DNA of 64,000 nucleotides, from the NCBI GenBank assembly GCA_016801845.1, contig CM028922.1, positions 10,565,001 through 10,629,000 on the forward strand. The letters are read 5' to 3'. Positions 23,801 to 33,712 of the stretch are shown in pieces; position 1 is the stretch's first letter, and every line of letters begins with the position of its first letter. The DNA comes from Polydactylus sextarius (lineage: Eukaryota > Chordata > Actinopteri > Polynemidae). Both the position numbers and the translations under genes were made by a program. The notes under the pieces are model-generated. The model had not been told where the DNA came from and did not search any database. It saw only the letters and a program-made list of their open reading frames with translations.

Positions 23801-25431
23801 GCTATTTGGTGAACACATCAGAAAAATATCTTAGCTCTCAGACTTTAACAAGAATCCTTCGGTGACCTTCTTGGAATTAGGCTCTATTAGCATAGCTTTG
23901 AGGAGGAACACACATTTGATGAAATAACACAAGGCCTTTAGAAGCAAACAAAAATGTTCTGCGTCGCACAGGATGTGAAATTCAAAGCTTTTTATTTTTT
24001 TTTTTTTTACAGATGAGCTGATTCAGTAACTGAACAACACCTACCGCAATGTGTCTCTACTTTAATTTTACATGTACTACATTCATTACAGCCCGCTGCC
24101 CTCACTCGCTCTTTACGTTTAACACGCCACCATTTTTCACCCCGAGAGCATCCCTCTCTGTTTAAGTGAATGTAATGGAGACGGCTGCAGGTCGATTGAA
24201 GACTCAGCGGGGCCCTCTGGGTTAAAGTGCCACAATCAAACGTGGGGATTATGGATCAAAGATCCCCAGCTGAAGTCTGGCTCCGAAACACCAATATCCT
24301 AACAACACCCAATCGCTCAATAACTTGTTTTTCAATCACTCATAAAGGATTGTTTACGCGCACAACAAAACACATGGATTACGGGAGGAATCTCAACAGA
24401 GTTTGGTTTGCAAGGATTATAGTATTAGCATTTCTGATGTACTACAGAGTAGGTACCAGTCATTTTAGGTATTATATAAAAGAATACTTTGCGCTTGTCT
24501 CTCTACAAAATCTCTTGTCCTTTTGTTTGTCACGCTTCTCTCGTAGAGGGATTGTACATCATTCTTCTAAAAGATTTATCCTCATTTGGAAGCCGCTTTA
24601 CAGCAGGTTTAGATCTTGTGGTGAGTCACATTATTTCCACGTTCATCAGATCATTCTGTTTGTATAATAATGTTGATAATGTTGTTTGTATTATATTGTG
24701 GATGGTGCTATACTATGAAGCAGGATTTATGGATTTTGCAGTAATTGTAGGTTAAAGCCTCATCTTTTAGTCTTATGTTGGTGGTTTCTTTGCAGAGGTA
24801 AATCACCATGGTAACTAATGCTGAACCTGTTTTGCCGCAGGTAAACGTCATATCAGATCCTGTCAATAACCATCGTTCTACAGGAGAATGTCATGGTCAT
24901 ACCTGACAAGTGGTAGATTTTTTTTGTAGAAATCGTTCAAATTCTTTTGCTTTGAGTTTTCCATCGTCCACTTTGATTTTAAAACAGAATTTATAACAGA
25001 TGGAGAGCTCGTCACAAAAAATTAAACTATTTCAGCTCCCTTTATATTCCACAACGGTTCTCGACTCTTCAGGGGATTCCTGAAAGTTTTGATGATTTAC
25101 TTTTAATTTATTATTAAAGCTCTGTGAATATAACAAGAAAAAAAAAAGAAAATCCTTTGACAGCATTTACTAGTAACAATTAACCACATACTGTTCAGTA
25201 TTTCCCATGATCACGAATGAACATTTCAATCAATCAATGTCAAAAACAATGCATCACATTCACAATGCTTTTTTTTTGTTTGTTTGTTTTTCGTTAGACA
25301 AAAGAGCAAAATCACTCACCGAGTAATAACAAGTAATACAAAATTCAGTTGATAATCTGCTTTGTGTGACCTCTTAGTGAGACTGTGATTGGTAGGTTGA
25401 GTGCAATGAAATATTACAGGTTCCAGCATGT
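20838..25431. other. Noncoding DNA, no gene seen
   Basis: Long stretch without recognisable genes. The longest frame in the window lies here (24227-24667, 146 codons). It starts in an unremarkable context, has no domain and no splice-consistent structure, and I reject it as a gene. Around it, 24040-24430 is of even complexity with a TTGTTTAC forkhead word near 24349 and could be conserved noncoding DNA. Homopolymer runs lie at 21894-21907, 23995-24008 and 25139-25147. Confidence 0.5.
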
Positions 25432-25439
25432 GGTGGTGG
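25432..25439. repeat. Left target duplication of the second hAT-like element
   Basis: GGTGGTGG here and GGTGGTGA at 25830-25837 agree at 7 of 8 positions and immediately flank the element. Confidence 0.5.
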
Positions 25440-25829
25440 CAGAGGAAGCGCTCTCATAACGCACATCACACACTGTGCGTAGGGCACCAAGTGCAGGAGG
25501 GGCCACCAAAAAAATGTCATATCGTCTCAAGATAAGATAAGATAGCACGTTTCAATTCTACGGTTTCAGTTCTCGTCTGTGTTTGTGTTTCCACCGGCTC
25601 TGTCACTGCTCCGCAGCTGATTCACAGGATTTCTGTTTGCATAGCTGCCAACACACCCGTTTTTTCCGGGTTTCTCCCATATTGCAGACCCATCTCCCGC
25701 CTGCCTCCTGTTTTTTTAATTTCTCCCAGTAATCTACCGTAATTTACAAGGTCCAAATGTCGAATAAATAGGACAGGGCACCAAAAAGCTTCTGTGCTTA
25801 GGGCGCCCAAATGACTAGCACCGGCCCTG
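25440..25829. mobile_element. Short hAT-like non-autonomous transposon, second family
   Basis: The right end reads ...TAGCACCGGCCCTG; its complement CAGGGCCGGTGCTAG is a common fish repeat terminus that I recall. The left end begins CAGAGG, and GGGCACC/GGGCGCC words lie near both ends. The 8-bp flanks match at 7 of 8 positions, supporting a hAT-type insertion. It is 390 bp with no transposase text. Terminal similarity is weak, so the left boundary is less certain than the right. Confidence 0.5.
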
Positions 25830-25837
25830 GGTGGTGA

Positions 25838-28800
25838 TATCCCAGTAAAATTGTGTCAGGAGGCATTGGATTTGGTGGAACATTTGCACATGAACAGCGA
25901 ATTAGTGTCAATACAATGGCTAAATCCTCACAGTATGAGATGTTTGTTCACTACATGATCCAAAGCATCAGGAAGTGTATGTGTTTCTAGCTTGGAGGTT
26001 GCTGTTTCCTGCAGCAAAGGAGATGCTGAAAACAGTGACAGACAGGCAGCAGGAGGGGGAGGAGAATCCCGCGTCAGACACCAGCAGTCTACGTCCAATG
26101 AGTCAGATTAGTCTAACACCTGTGACAGAGCTCGGTTTGATTTTAATCCAGCCACGTAACTACTCACCTTGCATTCGCACTTCATGTGCATAAATGAAAG
26201 CTACAATTTTAAATGTATTTTCTTTTGACTCATGCATAATTACACTGATTATTTATTGCGTTGTAAGTGCTTCCAAAATGTGACATGTCAGCAGAAGATG
26301 ATGATGACAGACTAGAGCTGCTGAAAATGAATTAAAATGCAGTTAAATTATCATCTGATGATTTCTTACAGATACAATACAATATAGAGCAAATCTGCTT
26401 CTTTTTCTTTCTTCTTCTTTTTTTTTTTAAAGTGAAAGTATAAGTCATTGAAAAGTCAATTCTGTCAAAGCAGACATTGAAATGGCAATGATTTGTGATA
26501 ATTTAATAGCTGAAGTCTTAGAGGATGGCAAGATGGATGGCAGAGGAAGGAAAGGCAGCGGGGGCACGGAGTGTGCTGAGCAGCAGCAGGGAATCGTTTG
26601 GCTGAAGTGCGGTGGGGTTATGGCTCGGCAAGGCAGAGGTGAACGGCACCAGAGATGGCAATCTGGAGCCGATGTCCTGAGCACGAGAAACAATGACACA
26701 AGAGAGATTCATGAACACGAGACTTGAACGAGACTAAGAGCAGCCTGAACATGTAGCAGTTGACCGATCTGGTGGAGGGAGAGGTGGGGGTTGATGAATG
26801 AATTTTCCCTCCAGCAGATACATCATTCTCCCCGATGAAGCTGAAAAATCCAAATCAATTAGCAGTGAGCAAGAGATATTTTTTATATTCAGTAATCTTT
26901 CAGATCTGCTTGTCTTTATGTTTATTTTTGGAGAGTTTATGTTTTACCCAGTAAACATGATGAAACATGATGTAAGTTTTCCAACTGACTCATAAATTAT
27001 TGTAGCTTGTCTGCTCCTCCCACATTTTGTCATGACAAATTCAGACAAGAGGCAGAGTGAGTACAACACTTGTTTATTAACCACACACATGCAAGTGTTA
27101 CGCTTAAACCAATGCATGCGCAATTTTTCTTCTTGTGCTTGAAAATGTTCACCTCTTGACTCTACGTGACACCAAATCACCCTTGGTAAAAAACAAAAAA
27201 TAAAAGGTGCAATTGAGGATGAACTGATTCCTAAATTATAGGTAGAAGAACCTAATCTCTATTCTCAAGCATATCATCATGGCTATATTGTAAATTATCA
27301 TTACTGCATTTCAATTTTTTTTTTTTTTGTCTTCAAAACGAGGTAATTTTTTGGTAAATGTTGCCGTTAATGTCTCTATTTCATCTTGTTTCTCTTGTAA
27401 TTATCCAGTGAGCTCATGTGAGAGATCTGTCAGTCATATTTAATTTACATCAGTCTGCGTTCACAGCAAAGTGTTATGTAATTTTAATAGAGACATGCAT
27501 TATTTATTCTCTGTTATGTCTAAATTGTGAAGGAAAGAACCAAATAAAGAGTAAATTTGAAATCTATGAATTTGAATAAAAATGGTGCTGAACCAAATAA
27601 TTATTTGGTATTCTCCAACTCTTTTATTTTTCCATCATGTTGCGTTTGTCCCTGTGTTGTACATTTATTTATCTTTGAACAAGACAAACCAATTTAGCTG
27701 AGCAGCTTTTTCAATTGTTATTTGTTGTAATTCTAGTGTGTGTGCTGGGGAAGTTTTTACCACGTGCCTGCTCCAAGGAAGGTATGGATCTTTTTGCTTT
27801 AACAGGATCAGTTATTTCTGGCAGGTAGATAGCATGCACAGATTAGCATTAAACCTGTCTACAGATTTTGGCTATACACAGGTACACCAAATAGGTTTGA
27901 GAAATTGGAAGTATGCACTCAGGAGTTTTGCACACTAACAGAAGTATGAATGGAGCGTTACATTCAGCCAGAGGAAAAGTGAACAAATATTGGAGGTGGG
28001 TGGGTATGAGATACCTTTCTACAGTATTGATTTTAAAATTTTCTTCACTCAGAAAGAATGAATTTGAAACAGCAGATTTCTAGTTTTAATACCCTAACTG
28101 GTTCATGTGAGCTCTTTAATTGACAGACATCCTTTAATTCTCATAATTCCCTTTGCTTTGCGATTAACGCTGACCACACATTTTTGTGCTCTTGTCAACT
28201 CATCACATGCACCATTAAAACCAACAGCACTGTGATGAAATTGTTAATAAAGCCAATCGCGAGGGGTATGGTAAACCGCTAGGCAGCTGACACAAGGAGA
28301 AGATGCCCTGTGATCAGCTTCTAATCGCTGCTCACATGCAACTGTTTCGTATTTTGTGGGAAAATAAAAAAAGAAAAAAGAAAAATACATAAAAACATGA
28401 ACCCACCGCTTTTATCTTTTCTGATAATGTTTCGCTTCTCCCTCGTTCAATGGTTTTCTCAGAAAACTGTGCGTCATTTGGAAGAACCACTGAGGTCTTG
28501 TAGACTGGAAGAAGGCTGTCACTTATGCAGAAGATGAAGAGAAAGCTACAACTTTCATGTTGACAATTTTAGAACAAGTGTTGATGCCAGATACTTGGAT
28601 TGAAAAAAAGCTTGACATGTACACATGGCTTACTGCTCGAGGAGCTGTAAATATGGAAGAGAAAGCTGCAGCTGTAAGTAAGGTAGTGGAAATAAGCCGA
28701 TCATTTGCCTCAGTGAGGTTTGAATCTAGGAACTTGTATGTAAAGGAACAGTAGTAATTACTGACATTGTGTATTGGCAAAGAAAGTCTCATACTGTGCA

Positions 28801-28984
28801 GCCCTGTACAGTGAGGCAACAACTAGTCAGGCAAGACCCAAAACACCTGTTTCTACGGGTTTGTTTCTTCTACCACCAGCTTACAGTTTGGTTCCCCTTT
28901 TTTTCAATGTTCAGCTTTCTAAGCATGCACACACTTTAATATGTGCATACTTTTGGGTTTAAATAACTTTGCTATCGCGAAAGA
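25838..28984. other. Noncoding DNA with possible conserved blocks
   Basis: No gene recognised. 26500-26700 is unusually G-rich on the plus strand and open on both strands, but neither translation has a domain. The blocks 27400-27560 and 28090-28370 have the texture of conserved noncoding DNA (repeated AT-core homeodomain words, no simple repeats). A T-run lies at 27317-27330. Confidence 0.45.
27592..27609. promoter_or_regulatory. 18-bp perfect palindrome with TAATTA core
   Basis: ACCAAATAATTATTTGGT reads the same on both strands. The centre AATAATTATT holds a palindromic homeodomain core (TAATTA), and the arms carry CCAAAT. A dimeric homeodomain site is possible, but an 18-bp palindrome of this kind can arise by chance in AT-rich DNA. 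Confidence 0.3.
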
Positions 28985-29035
28985 TTGACAGAATGGTTGT
29001 CTGTGCCAGATTTCAGGTGAATCCATCCAACAGAG
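28985..29035 (+). repeat. Repeat A fragment joined to a SINE
   Basis: GTCTGTGCCAGATTTCAGG followed by TGAATCCATCCAACAG matches the core of repeat A (CTGTACCAAATTTCATGG, CAATCCATCCAATAG) and runs directly into the SINE that follows. Confidence 0.5.
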
Positions 29036-29132
29036 CTGTGGTTCTGAAGGTAGATGTGTTGTCTGTCAATCAGAAGGTTGAGGGTTCAGTTCTCAGGCTC
29101 TTGTGTCCTTTGACAAGATGCTGAACCACAAA
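29036..29132 (+). mobile_element. tRNA-like SINE fragment
   Basis: GGTAGATGTGTTGTCTGTCAATCAGAAGGTTGAGGG carries the layout of a fish SINE head. A box-B-like GGGTTCAGTTCTC lies at 29082-29094, then a TCCTTTGACAAGATGCTGAACC stretch typical of the body. Such elements are transcribed by RNA polymerase III and mobilised by LINEs. This copy is truncated and diverged. Confidence 0.65.
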
Positions 29133-29480
29133 AATGTGTATGCATACTATATCAAAGGACCCTCTATATCACAGTAAACGGTTAAAGACTTCAGTCAGGC
29201 CAGTATATCTAAGTGTGTTATTTTTTTGCAGAAACTAAGCTGGACCCAAAAATGTAGACATGGGACAAGACTGAGGCGAGAGTAATGGTTTAATGAACAC
29301 AAGAACAAAGATGAACAAAAAACCGGACTGCAGATGCAGTGGAGGGAAACAAGACACAAAACAGAAAATCAAAAGCCCACCAGGATTCCTAACAAATGTG
29401 CAATTATGAACTAAGAAAATGACTCTGAAAGACGGCAAACTTACTGAGAAACACTCCTATGGGGAACGCTGGGGAAAATG

Positions 29481-29483
<3 letters not shown>
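29133..29483. other. A-rich noncoding sequence
   Basis: A-rich, with AACAAGACACAAAACAG-type text that resembles parts of fish dispersed repeats, but not enough to name. Similar text continues after the microsatellite (29560-29700), so the microsatellite may have grown inside one older repeat. Confidence 0.4.

Positions 29484-29557
<74 letters not shown>
29484..29557. repeat. (TA)22(CA)15 compound microsatellite
   Basis: Twenty-two uninterrupted TA units (29484-29527) are followed by fifteen CA units (29528-29557). Long pure arrays are highly mutable, and the TA part can extrude a cruciform. Frames across it on both strands are artefacts. Confidence 0.95.
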
Positions 29558-29559
<2 letters not shown>

Positions 29560-30119
29560 TTGGGGAGCAGACAAGACACAAGTGCAGCACATTAGATTAG
29601 AGTCAGTTAACCAACCAGTAGGAAAATACAGTAAGACACAAGACAAGAACCCAGGAAAGGTATTTTAAGAATAAAACACAGAATTGACACAAAATAATAA
29701 AATAACACTAAACCCGAAGGGTAAATAATAACAAAGTGTGATTTGTTGTAATTGTTACTCTTATTATTACACGCTGGGCATCTACAGTTTATGCCCATTA
29801 ACTATAACATCTGAATTGGTAAACTATAAAGTAAATAAATAAAAACTGCTGTTGAGGCTCGTAAATGTGGAATAAAATTGTACAGTAATGACTGTACAAC
29901 ATTTGATTGCGGGTGTGAACTTGTGATTAGATTCACACTGGCGCATTTTCTTATCGCTGTCTTCAGTGAGGAGGGTTGTTTTTTTCTAAATTATTGTTAT
30001 TTTTAGGCCTATTATCGTGTTCGTTTTACTGGAACTACATGACAATGGTCTGGTGCGCCAGCCCCTCACCAACACCCTTATTGTTGTTACCTTTTACAGG
30101 AAATGCTCAGCAGGTACAA
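29558..30119. other. Noncoding DNA, no gene seen
   Basis: A-rich sequence followed by ordinary AT-rich sequence. No exon or element can be named. Confidence 0.5.
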
Positions 30120-31260
30120 ACAAGGACTTGTAATCAGGACTTTTGAAACATGAGAGGATTTACATGCATATATGCATGAATTATCACAGTAACATAAGCT
30201 TGACAGGCTAACTTCTCCAGTGAGCCTGCCTTTAATAAAGCACTAATTAGGATTCCCAGTAAGACTGTAAAGCTTGTCAATTAATAGACAATTATAGACA
30301 GAGATTACATCTTTGGTAAAACACTCAGACAATCACTATCTTTGAAGGAGGCATACGTCACTTGAGGACAGAGATATAGTCTATTTGCAAATGTTTGAAG
30401 TTTCACAGAAAAAAAAGTAAATGGCTCAACTATCCAACGATTAACCCGCAAGGTAAAGTAAACAAAACAGCTAAGAGGAAAAAGGATTTAACTTCATCCT
30501 TCCACCAATCCATTACTGTTTTGAATGGCTCGGTTTACAACCAGTAATCCGCTTCCTGTCTCCTGGGCAGTGGTATGACCGTCTCACCAGCACTTGAGCT
30601 CACTGCATGGCACAATGAACTCCTTCCACATGGGTGAGCAGCTGATAATCCCAGTTTGAAAGGTTTATGGAGTCATTAGTAAGGTTTTAATACGTCTGTG
30701 CCACTTTTAATTACTTCACAGAAACTGTGGAAGAGGCAGGAGAAGGACGAACAAGATGCCCTTTAATTAATATTCAGAGGTGCCCCACCTTTTTTCATTT
30801 TTGACCGTGTGGAGAGCAGTGCAAGACATTTGGCTATTCACGAGGCAGGATGAGGTTCGTATTTGTATAATGGGTTGTACTATAATCTGATAAAGCCTAA
30901 CAAAACACCATATTGCCTGGGCTACTAGGGGCTGCTGTTATTGTCATGACTGCATGTTTTGTTTTCAACCAAATGAGCTGAAGTGGTATCATCCACTATG
31001 AGACTATAATATAAATGAGGTAACACAAAAAGGTCCCCCGTTCGATGTGTAAATTATGATGAGCTTATCTATGCAGCTTAATGAACTGCACACTAACCGA
31101 CATTCTGGAGGCCATTTTCAGCCAATTAACAGAGAATCAGCTCCGAGCAGAATAGAAAACAACCTGCTGCATCCGGAGAAAAATACCACGTTGTCCTAAA
31201 ACTGGAACAGATAACCCACTTCATTATTTACCTCTTGGTTAATGTGTTAACACTGGCAGC
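30120..31260. other. Candidate conserved noncoding region
   Basis: More than 1 kb without simple repeats or recognisable transposon text. It is rich in homeodomain-like words (ACTAATTAGG, TTTAATTAATATTC, TTTAATTACTTC, CAATTAATAG) and includes a 16-bp perfect palindrome, CATGCATATATGCATG, at 30163-30178. No reading frame looks coding. It may be a cis-regulatory block of a developmental gene outside the window. This is inference from texture only. Confidence 0.3.
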
Positions 31261-31479
31261 CCAGTGTTTCCTTTTCATTAGAGAATTTTCTCACATAGAG
31301 TATCATGTGACGGCATTGTTTGTTTGCTTGCCATGCTCTCATCATCAAATTCTACGTGTGGGAAAGAGATTCAGGATCCGAATCATTTACCCAACTCCCT
31401 AAAATCACTCTCGGGTCATGGATCTATATTGCCTATATCAATTTAAATCAATAAATGACACCATTCAAACATCTTAAAT
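31261..31479. other. Noncoding DNA, no gene seen
   Basis: Ordinary sequence leading into the inverted-repeat cluster. Confidence 0.5.
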
Positions 31480-31850
31480 CTCACTTGGCAGAGAAGCGAA
31501 ACACACCTGACTTGACCACTACTCGTGGAGCAAGCAGTGCAAACTATACATACTCAGCCACACACTCACTCACCGGCAAAACGAACCTTTCCTGACCCAC
31601 AGGTCGCCTATGTCCGCAACCAGAGAGCCACGAGTAGCGCTTATGAGTTGGGTAAGTTTCGTTTCTCTGCTGAGTGAGTGAGTGACTCATCAGTCGTGAC
31701 TCACGACTGCCGCCAGAGGACCTAAAACAACTTACCCGACTCTTAACCGCTACTCGTGGCTCTCTGATTGCGGGCGGCCTCTGGCTTGACTCGTGGATCT
31801 CTGCTTGTAGCCTAGGCTAAGTAAATCCCCTGCATATCCACTCGTGGTCT
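31480..31850. repeat. Nested inverted-repeat cluster with recurring ACTCGTGG motif
   Basis: Three copies of one roughly 45-50-bp unit alternate in orientation: 31480-31530, 31614-31679 (inverted) and 31725-31775. The second and third pair over 43 bp with 39 matches; the first and second pair over about 51 bp at roughly 70%. The word ACTCGTGG or its complement occurs five times (near 31520, 31630, 31751, 31790, 31839). The spacer between units two and three holds CAGTCGTGA-C-TCACGACTG (31691-31709), a 9-bp perfect stem. The region is more CpG-rich than its surroundings. It could be a foldback-type DNA transposon; no family recognised. Confidence 0.75.
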
Positions 31851-33360
31851 CGCACACAGGCATGAGTTCTTCCTGTTGTTGACTTCTATGATGCTATTGC
31901 TGTAACCTTGTTGCCTACATTGTGAGTGAATTGATGCTCTGCTGATCCACTCCACATACATTTTAGACCATAAGAAAATAAAATATTCTTTTCTAATGGT
32001 GACCCTGACCTCATTCATTTTGTACACAGCCTAATTTTGAGCTTTACTGGTAAGTTTTTATGTCATCATAGCAGGCCACCTTGTCCTTCCTTCTCAGAAT
32101 AATCTGAATCCCTTGAAAGATTATTACATGACTCAAATTCGCAATATATTAAATAGTAGTATAAGTATAGCTCTGCATAGTCATAATAATAGGGATCCCT
32201 CAAGTTGTCCCAGAAGAAAATCAAATGTGAATTGTGAATCAAATTTATTCTGCAATTTCACTGGTAGCTGATTCTGTATCTCGTTTGAGTGTTCATACTG
32301 CACGGCAGTCACCCATGAGGGAAATGTCAACCCAAGTAAGCACCATTAAGAATATGGTGTTCAATTTACTAAATGCTATCAATGCACATTTTCAGTTGCA
32401 GTAAACAGTTTTGTTTCTTCAACCTCTGAACTAATTAAGACTGAGCAGGGTAATGTTGACTTTCATTTACCGAATTAAACAGAGCCAGTGTCTGCTAAAT
32501 GAATATGTAGTTACTGATGCTTTGGTTTTTGAAAATATTCCTGAATGCTAACCAGCTGCAAAATTGCTTTGATACACAGTGTGGATGGAACTGATTCTTT
32601 TTTCACATTTTAAGCAAAGTTATTTGTATTAAGACGCGTCACGAAACGCGTGCGGAAAACAACTGGCTCGGTGGGATTTGTTAAAGCAAGAATACATTAT
32701 GCACACAGTTAATGCCTTGAGAAAACACATCTTATTTCTCCACTCCACTCATTCTAAATCGTGTTGTCGTGTATTTGATTGTGTACCAGTTAATTCTTTA
32801 ACTGGTAACTTTAAAATTTACTTAAATTAAGTAAAAGAAATTCTCAATAAAAAAATGACAAATCATGTCTTGTCAGTTTTAGAAACCATACACTCCCCGT
32901 TCATTTTTCATTTATATGATATCAATTATGTAAGCCTATAAATTAATACTTTTCAAACAAGACCTCCAGTCGTTGGATGGATCAAATAGCCCCTGGATTA
33001 AATGTGTGCCAGACTGAGTAGAGTACAGCTAAAAAAAATAAGTATCCAACTTGGTGTTAGAAGATGTACATTATCAAAGGGGTGTAGCTCAGGGTTGTAG
33101 CCAAAAAACCTTGAGTGGAACATCTCTAATTATTGTGATTAATAGCAATCAAATATATTGAGACCTTTCATTCTGCATTTTATGTAAGCTCATAAATTTA
33201 TGTGACTGTTCTTGGGTGTGCCTGTTGCCAGATTCACACACTTGAATATTGGTAGTCACAGTTTTATTAGAACTATTTTTTAAAATCCTCTCTGAAAGCC
33301 AAGGGCAGTCACCCCTTTGCCACTATACAACCTCATGCATGCTGTAGGAGTTACCGTTAC
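31851..33360. other. Noncoding DNA, no gene seen
   Basis: AT-rich sequence without exon or element. At 32632-32655 lies a dense CpG cluster (two ACGCGT hexamers 6 bp apart) that stands out in CpG-poor surroundings. The frame at 31812-32027 has no known domain. Confidence 0.5.
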
Positions 33361-33399
33361 TGTGTGTGTGTGTGTGCGTGTGTGTGTGTGTGTGTGTGT
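33361..33399. repeat. (TG)n microsatellite
   Basis: About nineteen TG units with one CG interruption. Simple sequence. Confidence 0.92.
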
Positions 33400-33585
33400 A
33401 TTTTTACGCCAGCTGTAGCATCTGGCATTCAAGCCGAAGAATTCATTCAATGTCTGTCTCAGAAGAGCAGATAATGTTAATTCTTCATGCTGTGAGATTT
33501 TTTTTTAGGTGCCATTTGGCCAACTCCAGACAAGCTGTCATATGCCATTTAATTCAGCAGCGGTTTTCTAGCTACTGTACTGTGA

Positions 33586-33712
33586 GAGGATGATGGATGG
33601 AGTGCTGCTGTCCTGCAAGGCTCCAGCCATCTCTGTAGAGCAAGTCTGATAGTGGTCCATTTGGCTTTCAGTGATGGTTCCCACCAAGGTCCCTCAGCAA
33701 AGTTAAAGACAA
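33586..33712 (-). mobile_element. Tc1-like transposase fragment (N-terminal half)
   Basis: Read on the minus strand, the DNA follows the early part of the fish Tc1 transposase gene that I recall (GGGACCTTGGTGGGAACCAT, CAGCAGCACTCCATCC). This encodes the linker after the DNA-binding helices (GALV.EVT..P..TL.EL... TTISAAL). The frame is broken by indels. It is about 125 bp without terminal repeats, and matches in type the 20400-20740 fragment rather than the 4161 family. Confidence 0.55.

Noticed and set aside
24227..24667. 146-codon open reading frame
   Set aside because: No recognisable domain, atypical composition and no splice or promoter context. A frame of this length is expected by chance in 64 kb of AT-rich DNA read in six frames.
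26445..26727. G-rich stretch open on both strands
   Set aside because: Translations are low-information and mutually overlapping, with no domain. It was left as noncoding.
29404..29668. Frames with Tyr-Ile or Thr-His/Cys-Val dipeptide repeats
   Set aside because: They simply translate the (TA)n(CA)n microsatellite.
33070..33110. GGGGTGTAGCTCAGGG resembling a tRNA start
   Set aside because: No acceptor complement, anticodon stem or B box follows.
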